Shown in pieces: positions 1-9,388 of a stretch of DNA of 64,000 nt. The stretch spans positions 1 through 64,000 of the forward strand of contig NZ_PVTS01000013.1 of NCBI RefSeq assembly GCF_003003035.1, read 5' to 3'. The stretch comes from Marinilabilia salmonicolor (GTDB taxonomy: Bacteria; Bacteroidota; Bacteroidia; Bacteroidales; Marinilabiliaceae). A model generated the notes under the pieces. That model worked only from the letters and a program-made list of their open reading frames with translations, did no database searches and was not told where the DNA came from. Within the stretch, counting starts at the first letter, position 1. Each line of letters begins with the position of its first letter. The position numbers and the translations under genes were made by a program.

Positions 1-1454
1 ATCCACATCACACCTGCCGAAAATTTCAAAGAACTTTTGCCGCAATTTATTGATAAAAAATTACTCCAGGAATAAGGTTTTGCTGGGGTGGATACGTTGA
101 AGACTCTTCTGAAATCGATATTGATCTGATTTCCCAACGTAATTTATTGGAGGAAGATGATTTTCTGCTAAAAATCAAAAGACTCTCCTCTACTGGAAAA
201 CCAATGAACGCTTTAACAGTGAAAGAGTTGGTCTCTCAAGAAGAAATAAAACCTTCTGAAAATAAAAATTCTTCTGAATGTGTGACATCGGAGTATGTAT
301 CATCGAAAAATGTTCATACGTCTTCCCTCAGAGTATCTTCCGAAAAAATAGATGAATTAATTAACCTGGTGAGTGAACTGGTGATTTCTCAGGAGCGACT
401 TGGGTTGATCTCTTCTCAAAACAATATTCCTGAACTGAACCTGGTAGCCAATACGATTCAGAACCTTACTGCCCAACTTAGGGACAGCACTTTTAGCATA
501 AGTCTGCTTCCAATAGAAGCCCTTACGATGCGTTTTCGGAGAATGATCAGAGATCTCAGCAGTGAATTGGGAAAGGAGGTTGTCTTTATTGCGAATGGTG
601 AGGATACGGAATTGGATAAGTCGATGATTGAAACATTGACAGATCCTCTGTTACATATTCTCCGGAATTGTATTGATCATGGAATTGAAACTCCGGAAGA
701 GCGCGAACTGTCGGGAAAGCCAAGAGTTGGGACAATAACTTTGAAGGCTTTTTATTCCGGAGCTAATGTAACAATAGAGGTTGCCGACGATGGTCGTGGA
801 TTGAATGCTACAACCATTCGCCAAAAAGCGGTGGCCAAGGGATTAATTGATGGAAACGCCAGTCTGACAGATCGGGAAATTTTCGACCTGGTTTTTCTGC
901 CCGGATTTTCTACCTGTGAACAGGTGAGTGAAATTTCCGGCAGAGGTGTAGGGATGGATGTGGTGAAGAAAAATATTGCCTCCATAAGGGGTAGTGTAAC
1001 AATCGATTCTATACCCGGGAAAGGAACCACTATTTCTATTCATTTGCCAATGGTGCTGTCAATTATTGATGGTTTGCTGGTTTCTGTTGGAGATAACAAA
1101 TTCGTATTCCCACTGGCTGTTGTTGAACGGATCTTCTCGCTTAAAAAGCAAGACGTGGAAGCCGTTTTCAATAATGTTATAGCTCTCGAAGGAACGCAAT
1201 ATCCCTTCTTTAATCTTCGCGATTGTTTTTCTGTTGAGTGTGAATTGCCCGGCAGAATGCAGGCTGTTTTGGTCAATAACAGTGATGGCCAGGCCCTATT
1301 CTCTATCGATAAAGTGGAAGGGAAAATTCAGGCTGTTCTCAAACCTCTCGGTAAGTTTTATCAGGATAATAAATTCTTGTCAGCTGCTACCATATTGGCG
1401 GATGGATCCATTGCTCTGGTGCTGGATCCCAATGCCATAATAAAAGAATGCTGA
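1..1454 (+). CDS. cheA: Chemotaxis histidine kinase CheA, 5'-truncated by the window and with a broken frame near its start
   Basis: CheA autophosphorylates and passes phosphate to CheY/CheB in the chemosensory array. Counting from a TTG at 147, the protein shows the P3 dimerisation helices (about residues 58-125), the ATPase N box HILRNCIDHG (170-179), the G1 box DDGRG (214-218), the G2 box GRGVGM (265-270), and a CheW-like coupling domain from about 305 to the end. The His-phosphotransfer domain must lie upstream of the window. The first bases read IHITPAENFKELL in frame 1 but stop at 73-75; the kinase frame is open from 57. A one-base loss in the A run at 55-60 would join the two frames. 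TTG 147 is therefore probably not the real start. cheW follows 44 bases later. Family certain; intactness doubtful. Confidence 0.85.
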
Positions 1455-1498
1455 TCAAGAGAAAAATAGGTGTTTTCAGAAATTAAAATAAGCTGTTT

Positions 1499-2020
1499 AT
1501 GGACAAGAAAGACAATAAGAACATTTCTTATCTCTCTTTCCGGCTTGGGGATGAAGTTTTTGCCCTGCATGTCGGGAAAGTGTATAAGATTTTGGAGATG
1601 ACTCCGGTTACGGAAGTACCTCGCTCCCCGGACTATATGAAGGGAGTTATCAACCTGCGGGGGAAAGTGCTTCCGGTTATCGATACCCGAATTAAGTTTG
1701 GCATGTCTCCGACAGAAACAACCAAATCTACCTGCCTGCTCGTCATTGATGCAGAAATTGGAGAGGAGACTGTAATGGTGAGTATGTTGGTGGATGCCGT
1801 GCAGGCGGTAATGAAAATTGAAGATGATAAAATTCTTCCGCCACCATCTATAGGGAACAGATATCAGTCAGATTTTATTTTGGGAATGACAAAGGTTGAT
1901 GAAAAGTTTGTGATGGTATTGAATATTGATGCTGTGCTTACCTCCGACGATCTTATCGATCTTAAAGCAATAAATGCAGCCCGCCAAACAGCGGAGAAAG
2001 AAGAAGCAGCAACTAATTAA
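1499..2020 (+). CDS. cheW: Chemotaxis coupling protein CheW
   Basis: CheW bridges chemoreceptors and CheA in the cytoplasmic array. The 173-residue protein is a single CheW domain: a start resembling SYLSFRLGDEVFALHV, the conserved stretch PDYMKGVINLRGKVLPVID (about 44-62) that forms the receptor/kinase-binding face, and a conserved second half ending near residue 150. The C-terminal 20 residues are a charged tail. The ATG at 1499 has no Shine-Dalgarno site, as usual in this phylum. It lies between cheA (44 bases upstream) and a chemoreceptor (30 bases downstream) on the same strand, so the three are probably one transcript ended by the hairpin at 4119. Confidence 0.93.
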   Translation: MDKKDNKNISYLSFRLGDEVFALHVGKVYKILEMTPVTEVPRSPDYMKGVINLRGKVLPVIDTRIKFGMSPTETTKSTCLLVIDAEIGEETVMVSMLVDAVQAVMKIEDDKILPPPSIGNRYQSDFILGMTKVDEKFVMVLNIDAVLTSDDLIDLKAINAARQTAEKEEAATN

Positions 2021-2050
2021 AAATAGTCTGAATATCAAAAATAACAAATT

Positions 2051-4102
2051 ATGAATTTAAGAAATTTGAAAATAGGTCAGAAAATTGTTGCCGGTTTTTC
2101 TTTGGTGGCATTTATTGCTCTGGTGATAGGAATCACAGGTATTGTTGGGATGAATAGCATGGGCAACTCATTTAGAAAAGTAGCCAATGTAAAAATGTCG
2201 GCCGTCTATTATGTGGGAGAAATGGATGTTGCAGTGGAGCGGATCTACCAGAATTATGTACGGTTATTGGATCCTAAACTTAGTCGGAATCAACGGGAAG
2301 AAATTGTTGCCAAAATTGCTTTAAATCGGCAGAGTTTGGGGGAAGCAATGGCCAATTATAATAAATTAGATAAGACCGAGGAAGAGAGTCGGATTTACAG
2401 AGAATTGGAAAGTATAATTGCTCCATGGCGGACAATTAATCAGCAGATAGAACGCAAAAATGCCCGGTTTATTGAAATTGATCTGATGCATCCTTCCCAG
2501 TTGGTAGCGAAGATTGAGATGTTTATGAAAGATCATTATGAGCTTGAGCTAAAAGTGATCAATGGCATTCAGGATAGAGCAACTTTTGAGGGCGGAGAGG
2601 ATTCAAAGAAGTGTAGTTTTGGTGAATGGTTCAAGGAATTTAGCTCTCAGAATGCGGCTTTTAATAACAATCTTCGCGAGATAAGACAAAATCATGATTT
2701 GTTCCATGAGTCAGTTCATACGATTAAGAGTTACATAAGTCAGGGGCATATTGATGCTGCACATAATCATTATGACCAGGTTTTAAACCCGGCTGCTAAA
2801 AAAGTGTTTGCAGTCTTTGATCTATTGCTTGAAGAAGCTGAACAAGCCCAGACACTTCTGGAAGATATGAGTGACGGAATTACAGTGGAATCGGCTGAGT
2901 ATCATAAAGTATTTGGAGAAAAGTTTAGTCAGCTCAAAGAGTTAAACCAACAGGATGCTGTAGCTGAAAGAGAAAGTGGTGCTGCTACCTTTAGGAACAG
3001 TATAATTATGATCGTGTTTGTAATTCTTTTGGGAGTTGCTATTGCCATTGTTTTGGGAATAGTAATTACACGCAATATTACCAGAGGGCTAAATAACGGT
3101 GTCACTTTTGCCGAGAGAATTTCTAAGGGTGACCTTACGATGAATTTGGATGACGAGATTCTGCAACAAAAAGATGAGGTTGGGAAACTAGCCCGTGCTC
3201 TTCAACATATGGTAGAGCAGCTGAAAAATATTATTAGGGATGTGATGACGAGTACCGACAACATCAATGCTGCCAGTGAAGAGCTTAGTTCCGGTTCTCA
3301 GCAGGTATCTCAGGGGGCTAGTGAACAGGCATCGTCTGCGGAGGAGATTTCTTCCTCTATGGAAGAAATGGTTTCGAATGTTCAACAAAACACCGATAAT
3401 GCACTGCAAACGGAGAAGATTGCAATCCAGGCGGCAGATGGAATTCGTAGAGTAAGCGAGAATGCGATTGCTTCTACAAAGGCAATAAAAGATATTGCGT
3501 CCAAAGTATCTATAATTGGGGATATCGCTTACAAGACAAATATTCTGGCGCTGAATGCTGCTGTGGAAGCGGCTCGTGCCGGTGAGCACGGTCATGGCTT
3601 TGCAGTTGTCGCTGATGAAGTTAGAAAGTTAGCAGAACAAAGCCAGGTTGCGGCAGATGAAATTGATGAGTTGTCGATCAATAGTGTAAATATGGCAGAT
3701 CAAGCTGGCAAACAATTGATGGAAATTGCTCCTGAAATTGAAAAAACAGCCAATCTTGTTCAGGAAATCGCTGCTGCAAGTATGGAACAGAATTCCGGGG
3801 CAGAGCAGGTGAATAGTGCAGTGCAGCAGCTTAACCAGGTGGTTCAGCAGAATGCTGCTGCATCAGAAGAGATGGCTTCCAGTTCAGAAGAACTCTCCAG
3901 TCAGGCTGAGCAGATGAAAGAGGTTATTTCTTATTTTAAGGTAGGAGAGGGATCCCGCCGCGTTGAGAAAAGGAAAAGTGTCAAAAAGAAAATTTTAAAT
4001 GAATTAGAATCTGAAGAGAAATCAAGATTCTCCGGCAATCCGGGCATAAAGTTGGATATGAATGGTGCTGGTGCGCATTTAGACGATTTTGAAAAGTTTT
4101 AA
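2051..4102 (+). CDS. Methyl-accepting chemotaxis protein with a CZB-like zinc-ligand segment in its external domain
   Basis: Membrane chemoreceptor of 683 residues that signals to the CheW/CheA pair encoded just upstream. TM1 is about residues 11-33 and TM2 about 315-339, so residues 34-314 face the periplasm. A HAMP linker follows (about 340-393), then a long helical signalling domain whose hairpin tip contains [17 protein letters not shown] and [15 protein letters not shown]. The external part carries KKCSFGEWF around Cys188 with His162, His215, His219 and His223 placed like the His-Cys-His-His ligands of CZB domains, which bind zinc. Zinc binding is inferred, not shown. The C-terminus lacks an obvious CheR-tether pentapeptide. 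No flagellar gene is visible; in this group the output could be gliding or another surface process. Confidence 0.93.
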   Translation: MNLRNLKIGQKIVAGFSLVAFIALVIGITGIVGMNSMGNSFRKVANVKMSAVYYVGEMDVAVERIYQNYVRLLDPKLSRNQREEIVAKIALNRQSLGEAMANYNKLDKTEEESRIYRELESIIAPWRTINQQIERKNARFIEIDLMHPSQLVAKIEMFMKDHYELELKVINGIQDRATFEGGEDSKKCSFGEWFKEFSSQNAAFNNNLREIRQNHDLFHESVHTIKSYISQGHIDAAHNHYDQVLNPAAKKVFAVFDLLLEEAEQAQTLLEDMSDGITVESAEYHKVFGEKFSQLKELNQQDAVAERESGAATFRNSIIMIVFVILLGVAIAIVLGIVITRNITRGLNNGVTFAERISKGDLTMNLDDEILQQKDEVGKLARALQHMVEQLKNIIRDVMTSTDNINAASEELSSGSQQVSQGASEQASSAEEISSSMEEMVSNVQQNTDNALQTEKIAIQAADGIRRVSENAIASTKAIKDIASKVSIIGDIAYKTNILALNAAVEAARAGEHGHGFAVVADEVRKLAEQSQVAADEIDELSINSVNMADQAGKQLMEIAPEIEKTANLVQEIAAASMEQNSGAEQVNSAVQQLNQVVQQNAAASEEMASSSEELSSQAEQMKEVISYFKVGEGSRRVEKRKSVKKKILNELESEEKSRFSGNPGIKLDMNGAGAHLDDFEKF

Positions 4103-4118
4103 AGTATTCTGATTTTGG

Positions 4119-4154
4119 AAAGAGGTGGCTTGCTTGCAGGTCACCTCTTTTTTT
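4119..4154 (+). terminator. Rho-independent terminator of the chemosensory operon
   Basis: Arms AAAGAGGTG (4119-4127) and CACCTCTTT (4142-4150) enclose a 14-base loop and run into a seven-T stretch. It lies 17 bases behind the chemoreceptor stop codon, so it ends the cheA-cheW-receptor transcript. Confidence 0.85.
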
Positions 4155-4229
4155 CGCTATTAAATTAAGAAAAGTGTTACTTTTATGGATAATCATGCAT
4201 GTGTAATCTATTGAATTTAATAATATTCC

Positions 4230-4754
4230 ATGAAAAGTAATACCCACCCAACAAATATTCGCTTGCGGCCCTTTCGGGAAGAGGATGCCCCAGTGCTGGC
4301 CCGGCTTTTAAACAATAAAAAGATCTGGAATAACATCCGGGATTTTGTTCCTCATCCATATTCAGAGCAGGATGCACGTGATTTTATTGCCATTTGCCGA
4401 AAAGAGGATCCTCTTTATACCTTTGTGGTGGAGTATGAAGGACAGCTGGCAGGAGTTGTGGGGGTGGTGCCGCAAAAGGATGTGTATCGTATTTCGGCTG
4501 AGATTGGTTACTGGCTCGGAGAGCCTTTCTGGGGAAAGGGGATTATGACTGAAGCGGTTAAGCGGATGGTCGATTATGGCTTCAATGACCTGAATCTAAT
4601 TCGAATATTCACGGGCGTTTTTGACTTTAATAAAGGGTCTCATCGCGTCCTTGAGAAAGCAGGGTTTCAGTTGGAATGTATATTTCGAAAAGCTCTGATA
4701 AAAAACGGGGTGGTTTGTGATGAATACCGATATGCTATTATTAACGAGGAATAG
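4230..4754 (+). CDS. GNAT-family N-acetyltransferase, RimJ/RimL-like
   Basis: Predicted cytoplasmic acetyltransferase of 174 residues that uses acetyl-CoA; substrate unknown. It begins with IRLRPFREEDAPVLARLLNN, the usual first strand and helix of the RimJ/RimL branch. A conserved strand AEIGYWLGEPFWGKGIMTEA (about 90-109) holds the acetyl-CoA pyrophosphate loop, here GKGIMTEA. The C-terminal part NKGSHRVLEKAGFQLE is the typical 'N..S.rvlEK.GF' segment. Members acetylate ribosomal-protein N-termini, amino-glycosides or small molecules, and this sequence does not tell which. It stands alone between the terminator at 4119 and the repeat at 4778, and shows no link to its neighbours. Confidence 0.9.
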   Translation: MKSNTHPTNIRLRPFREEDAPVLARLLNNKKIWNNIRDFVPHPYSEQDARDFIAICRKEDPLYTFVVEYEGQLAGVVGVVPQKDVYRISAEIGYWLGEPFWGKGIMTEAVKRMVDYGFNDLNLIRIFTGVFDFNKGSHRVLEKAGFQLECIFRKALIKNGVVCDEYRYAIINEE

Positions 4755-4777
4755 TGGTGATGAAATGAGCATCATAT

Positions 4778-4922
4778 CGGTTTATTGGTCGCGTCGCGAC
4801 CAATAAACCGCGGGGCTGGGGGGGACTGCAACCTCAGGGCGTTGCCCTGGGCTATTGCTTTCAGGCTTTCAGCTTGTTTCCGTACTGCCTGCTATATTGT
4901 TTTATGTATAAGGTAGATTAAA
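4778..4922 (+). repeat. REP-like palindromic element, copy A
   Basis: It starts with a perfect 16-base inverted repeat, CGGTTTATTGGTCGCG (4778-4793) and its complement (4795-4810), around a single T. Behind it comes a second palindrome, CAGGGCGTTGCCCTG, then GGGCTATTGCTTTCAGGCTT and an AT-rich tail ending GTATAAGGTAGATTA. The same parts recur near 21715-21820 (centre and CCCTGGGCTATTGCT) and near 54831-54906 (tail). There is no coding potential. The family resembles the palindromic REP sequences that RAYT transposases mobilise; no transposase is in this window. Confidence 0.75.
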
Positions 4923-4941
4923 TTAACCTGAAATGTGAAAT

Positions 4942-5541
4942 ATGCTTTTTTTAAGGAGGATTATTTTTATTGCATTTGTTATTTTCCTGTCTCATGAATT
5001 GATGGGACAGACTGCTGTTGGTGAATTCTATTCAAGTCACTTACAGACCCAAAGCAGAGGGATGATGATTCTGGGTTCATGGGCAGTAGGCAATATTGCT
5101 GTAGGCGCTTACGGTTGGAGTCGTTACAGTGGTGAAAAGAAATATTTTCATCAGATGAATCTGTTTTGGAATACCGTCAACCTTGGCATTGCCGGATTTG
5201 CTCTATATAACAATATGCAAACGGATCCGTTGATGTTTGGGGTAGAAGAAGCTTTGGGTGAAGCCCGGAAAATAGAAAAAATACTGTTGATCAACAGCGG
5301 GTTGGATGTGGCCTATATTGGCACCGGCTTTTTGCTCAGGCATCTTTCATCCAATTCCGACAAACGTAAAGATTTACTGAAAGGCTATGGAAACTCTTTA
5401 ATTCTTCAGGGCAGCTTTTTGCTGGTGTTTGACCTGATCCTTTATGGAGTATTGCATTCATCTCGAATGGATTTTATGGAAGGAATCTCCTTTTCCATGG
5501 GAGAAAGTTATTGGGATGTTTCCTGGTGTTATCGATTTTGA
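4942..5541 (+). CDS. Hypothetical membrane protein with a signal peptide
   Basis: I do not recognise a functional family. The 199-residue protein starts with a basic-hydrophobic signal (MLFLRRIIFIAFVIFLSHEL, cleavage probably near GQTA). Three or four further hydrophobic segments follow: about residues 40-58, 77-95, 118-136 and 152-170. It therefore looks like a small polytopic membrane protein, of a kind common in Bacteroidota as proteins of unknown function. It begins 20 bases behind the repeat at 4778-4922, so its promoter must lie in or just after that element. The DUF4251 gene follows 65 bases later on the same strand, perhaps co-transcribed. Confidence 0.75.
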   Translation: MLFLRRIIFIAFVIFLSHELMGQTAVGEFYSSHLQTQSRGMMILGSWAVGNIAVGAYGWSRYSGEKKYFHQMNLFWNTVNLGIAGFALYNNMQTDPLMFGVEEALGEARKIEKILLINSGLDVAYIGTGFLLRHLSSNSDKRKDLLKGYGNSLILQGSFLLVFDLILYGVLHSSRMDFMEGISFSMGESYWDVSWCYRF

Positions 5542-5606
5542 ATGAGGAGATTCCGGCACGTATTTTGGTTGTTTTTTGAATGAGAAACTAAAATAACAGG
5601 AAAGAT

Positions 5607-6119
5607 ATGAGGAGTTTAGTTACATTTTTTCTTGCAGGTGCTTTTATTTTCGGAGCTTTACCTTCTGTTGAAGCTCAACAGAAAATGACCACAGCTCAAA
5701 AGCGGCAACAGCAGTTTGAAGAAACAAAAAAGCTGGTAGAGAGCCGGAATTTTATTTTTGTGGCTGACCGTGCTTTTCCTTCAGGTGGAGCGTCTATTGA
5801 TCTTACTACCAATTACGGATATCTTAAAGTAAAAGAAGACTCAACTGTTGTGGGTGATCTTCCTTTTTTCGGGCGGGCTTTTAGTGTTGATTACGGAGGA
5901 AATGGGGGTATTAAGTTTTCTGGTAAAATGGACGAACAAGAGTATAGCGTCAATGAGGAGAAACAAAATATCTCATATTCATTTAAGGTCAAGGATGATG
6001 ATTATTTCCAGTTGAGGTTGGATGTTTACTACAATGGAGATGCCTCCCTGAATGTAATTAGTCACAATCGAAGTGCAATCAGGTATCAGGGGGATATATC
6101 CAGGATTGAGGAAAACTGA
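5607..6119 (+). CDS. DUF4251 domain-containing exported protein
   Basis: Exported protein of 170 residues and unknown biochemical role, belonging to the Bacteroidota family DUF4251. After a signal peptide (about 1-23, ending VEAQ) the family layout is clear: a basic helix AQKRQQQFEETKKLVESRNF, then FVADRAFPSGGASIDLTTNYGYLKV, then LPFFGRAF with VDYGGNGGIKFSG, and a C-terminal strand LNVISHNRSAIRYQG. These are the family's conserved blocks. It is probably periplasmic and all-beta. The gene converges on the PUL regulator at 6166, leaving 46 bases with no clear terminator hairpin. Confidence 0.85.
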   Translation: MRSLVTFFLAGAFIFGALPSVEAQQKMTTAQKRQQQFEETKKLVESRNFIFVADRAFPSGGASIDLTTNYGYLKVKEDSTVVGDLPFFGRAFSVDYGGNGGIKFSGKMDEQEYSVNEEKQNISYSFKVKDDDYFQLRLDVYYNGDASLNVISHNRSAIRYQGDISRIEEN

Positions 6120-6165
6120 TGTGCGTTTTTGTTTGGAATCTCTATCTGATGGATTTAAGGCACTG

Positions 6166-9012
6166 TTAATTAGGATGATCGTTTCCATTCTGAAAAGTCA
6201 GAATAAAATCAGTGAGATCGGTATCTGGTGAAAGATCCAGTTTTTTGCGTACCCTGTAGCGGTGGTTTTCTACCCCTCGCACCGAAATTCCAAGCAAGGG
6301 TGCAATCTCTTTGGAAGTGAGGTTGATGCGTAGAAAGGCGCATAGTCTCAGATCGCTGGGGGTAAGATCGGGGTATTCGCTTTTTAGTGATTGCAGGAAA
6401 GTCTCATGTGCCAGATTGAAATTGTACTCAAAGGTTTTCCAGTCATCATCGCCTGTAATGTTACTGTCAATTTTCTTAATCAATTCGTTGTAGTATTTGT
6501 CCGGATACCTTGTGCCCAGTTGCTCTTTGTGGCGTTTAAGCTTTTCTTTCAGAGAAATCAGGAATTCATTCTTTTTGATGATGCCCATGGTAGAGGTGGC
6601 CAATTCTCTGCTTTTGAATGAGAGTTCCGATTGCAGTTTCTCGTTTCTCAGTTGTATAAGTTCTTTTTCTTTTTCTTCATTTTTGTGTTTCTCGTTCATC
6701 TTCACCCTTTTGACCGTTATATATTTCCCAAGGAAAATCAACCCACTAAAGATGAGTGCATAAGCCATGATTGCCAGAGTGCTTCGGTACCACGGAGGGT
6801 TGACCGTAAACGAGAGCTCATGTGTTTGGGAGGTATTTCCCCAACTGTTGGTTGCCCTTACCCTGATGGTGTAGTCGCCGGCGGGGATACGGTTGATTAC
6901 AAATTCAGGATATTTCACAGGTTCTGTCCATTCGTTATTCAGTCCTTCGATCTTGTATTGATAACTGATTTTTTCTGATGAATAAAGTGGAAAGGAGTAG
7001 CGTAGAGCGATGTTGTTTTTATTGTAAGGGATTCTCAGTCGGGAATTGAATGGCGATACAGCTTCAGCGTCTCCTTCCTGCCCTCTGATCTCAATTTTTC
7101 GAATGTGTAATTGTTTGTTTTCAATTTCGCTGCCACTTTCCGGAGATGTAGCGTCCAACAAAGCAAATCCGTTTTCAAGACATAGCAGACCTGTTTTCTG
7201 ATTCAGCGGAATGAGATTTTCCTCTTTGGGAATCATTTCGCTGCGAAACAAACTCATAGGGAATTCTTTTATTTTTTCCACATCTGTTCCTAAAATCCTG
7301 AACAGAGCGATACCCGCTGAGTTCATAAACCAATAGTGGTGGTCCGGTCCGGAGGCAATAAAGAAAGCAGAAGAATATTCTCCCAGGTGATTATTCAGGA
7401 AGGTGTAGGGAACAATGGCATCTTTGAGGTCATCGTAGGTGTAGATGGAATCTTCATTGGTGAAAACCACCCTGTTCTCAACGGAGAAGGTTCGGATGCT
7501 TGCACCTTGTCTCCATATTTTGGACTCCTTACCAAAATGAGTTATCTGAACGGCAGAGTCAAGTGCCTCATTGAGCCTGATTTTATATATGCCCTGATAT
7601 AAATGTGAGGCCCACAGATTGTTGCGGTGATCAAATTCAACAAACCGGATGAGGTCGCTGAAACCTTTTACCAAATGATCTGCCTGCCACCGGTTGTCTT
7701 TTCGTGAAAAAACTACCAGATCATTGTAGGTGCTCTGTAACAGATGGTTCGGATGGTCAGGGATTTTGGTGATAGAATACCCGCCGGCATGATTTGAAAT
7801 CATCTGCGCTTCCTGGTCTTTAATCAGAAAGGTGCCAGAGTTGTGTCCCACCAGCAACTGGTTGTCGATTTTTTCGCAATCCCAGACCTGTCGCTGTGTA
7901 CCGGGAACCAATTTAAAAGGTTCAGTGCGCTTTTCCCATTTGCGGTGAAATACTCCCTGATTTGTGCCTGCATACAAAACCCCGTCCAGAAGGGCTGCAG
8001 AGTAAACTGCTCCCAGCTCAGGATGTCGATAAATGGTATAGGATTCATTGGAAGAAAAGGAGAGGAAATCCACGCCTTTGTCGGATGCAACCCAGATGTT
8101 TCCCTGTTCGTCACATTTCATAGAATGGACGGTGTTGCTTTGAAGGCCGGATTGTATGTTGATGTTCTGAACAAGGGTTCCTTCTTTGTCTATTACTTTG
8201 ATTCCATCCAGAATGGTTCCCACGATGGTGTGCCCGTCTTTGGTGCGAAGGGCATTGTTGATGTTGTTGCGAATGAAACTTTGATGAAGTTCGCCGGCCC
8301 AGATATTATGACCGGCTGTCTCTGAATCATAAATATAAAATCCGCTACTTTCGGTTCCCAGCAGAAAATTGTTGTTGGAAAGTTTTTCAATATATGTGAT
8401 TGATTTACCTGTGAAGAATTCACCTTTTAAAACAGGACTGTAACCCTTTTCAGTTACTTTGTAAATCCCGTCGGAAACCAATGCGATCAACAATTCATTG
8501 TCAACCACCGCTGCACTGGTAATAAATCCGTTAACACGAACAACAGAGAATTTTCCGTCGGCATAAATGTAAATGCCCGAAAATGACTGAAAATACACTT
8601 TATTGCCGATAACGAAAACATGCCAGAATTCTTCATTCTTAGGAAAGTGATCCTCCACCATTGAAGTGAGGGAATTGTATTGCAGCTCGCCCAGGTCATT
8701 GCGTTCCCAAAATCCTAACTCCCGATAGCCTCCGGTGTAAATTTTGTTATCCTCATCCACTGCAATGCATCGGACAGCAAAACCATTGGGTGAGTTGTAG
8801 AGATGCCACGATACTCCGTCGAATTCTATCAGCCCGATGCTGTTACCAATATAGGTGTATCCATTATCGTCCATAGCGATGGACCAATTCTTGTTGGAGC
8901 CGCTGAACTGTTGTTTGTTAAAGTTTATTACATGTGGATTCCGAAAGTTGCCGGCATTGGCAACCCCTATGAGCGAGATGAGAAAGATGAGCAATTTCAG
9001 GGATTTCCTCAT
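6166..9012 (-). CDS. Membrane-spanning PUL regulator: beta-propeller, Y_Y_Y domain, TM helix, LuxR-type HTH
   Basis: Predicted one-component sensor of 948 residues. A signal peptide (1-20) leads into a periplasmic two-component-regulator-type propeller (about 25-640; repeats such as WSIAMDDNGYTYIGNSIGLI and GNIWVASDKGVDFL). A Y_Y_Y domain follows (about 665-735, YQYKIEGLNNEWTE), then one TM helix (about 748-768), a charged coiled coil, and a C-terminal LuxR-type helix-turn-helix (about 885-940, LTSKEIAPLLGISVRGVENHR). No histidine-kinase domain is present, so the sensor acts on DNA directly from the membrane. The gene is divergent from susC, with 376 bases between the two starts, which fits control of that locus by its sugar product. 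Regulation and ligand are inferred. Confidence 0.88.
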   Translation of the reverse strand: MRKSLKLLIFLISLIGVANAGNFRNPHVINFNKQQFSGSNKNWSIAMDDNGYTYIGNSIGLIEFDGVSWHLYNSPNGFAVRCIAVDEDNKIYTGGYRELGFWERNDLGELQYNSLTSMVEDHFPKNEEFWHVFVIGNKVYFQSFSGIYIYADGKFSVVRVNGFITSAAVVDNELLIALVSDGIYKVTEKGYSPVLKGEFFTGKSITYIEKLSNNNFLLGTESSGFYIYDSETAGHNIWAGELHQSFIRNNINNALRTKDGHTIVGTILDGIKVIDKEGTLVQNINIQSGLQSNTVHSMKCDEQGNIWVASDKGVDFLSFSSNESYTIYRHPELGAVYSAALLDGVLYAGTNQGVFHRKWEKRTEPFKLVPGTQRQVWDCEKIDNQLLVGHNSGTFLIKDQEAQMISNHAGGYSITKIPDHPNHLLQSTYNDLVVFSRKDNRWQADHLVKGFSDLIRFVEFDHRNNLWASHLYQGIYKIRLNEALDSAVQITHFGKESKIWRQGASIRTFSVENRVVFTNEDSIYTYDDLKDAIVPYTFLNNHLGEYSSAFFIASGPDHHYWFMNSAGIALFRILGTDVEKIKEFPMSLFRSEMIPKEENLIPLNQKTGLLCLENGFALLDATSPESGSEIENKQLHIRKIEIRGQEGDAEAVSPFNSRLRIPYNKNNIALRYSFPLYSSEKISYQYKIEGLNNEWTEPVKYPEFVINRIPAGDYTIRVRATNSWGNTSQTHELSFTVNPPWYRSTLAIMAYALIFSGLIFLGKYITVKRVKMNEKHKNEEKEKELIQLRNEKLQSELSFKSRELATSTMGIIKKNEFLISLKEKLKRHKEQLGTRYPDKYYNELIKKIDSNITGDDDWKTFEYNFNLAHETFLQSLKSEYPDLTPSDLRLCAFLRINLTSKEIAPLLGISVRGVENHRYRVRKKLDLSPDTDLTDFILTFQNGNDHPN

Positions 9013-9388
9013 TTTTTCTTTATTAGATGTAATCGGTTTTTGTTTCTCGGGTGGAATTGTCCGGCGAATTTAATCCATATAATGCAAAAATGTGTTTCGG
9101 GCCAAGGGGTTTTACTCTACAAATTACCGTTTTTGGCCTTAAAACACTAAAATATACCTCATTTTTTTGATTAAAATTGATTTAATCTGTTGGGTTTTTT
9201 TACGTTGAGTTTTTTTTAACTTGCTAAAAAACAGGTATATGTTGTTTGTTTTTTTGTGACGATGAGGTGATTGTGAAAAAGAAAATCACATTTTTTAACA
9301 ATGGGAGTTGTTGGTGTACCTGATTATTTCCATCAGGGATGATGTTGGCCGTAATTTTACATCAGCAAAAACAAAAAAAATCAAAGTC
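9013..9388. promoter_or_regulatory. Divergent control region between the PUL regulator and susC
   Basis: These 376 bases hold no convincing gene and are very A+T rich, with long T tracts at 9160-9260. A sequence near 9351-9358 (TAATTTTA) differs by one base from the TAnnTTTG element and would start transcription about 25 bases before the susC ATG. I see no clear operator repeat. As the only intergenic space between the regulator and the genes it should control, it is the expected binding region. Confidence 0.45.
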
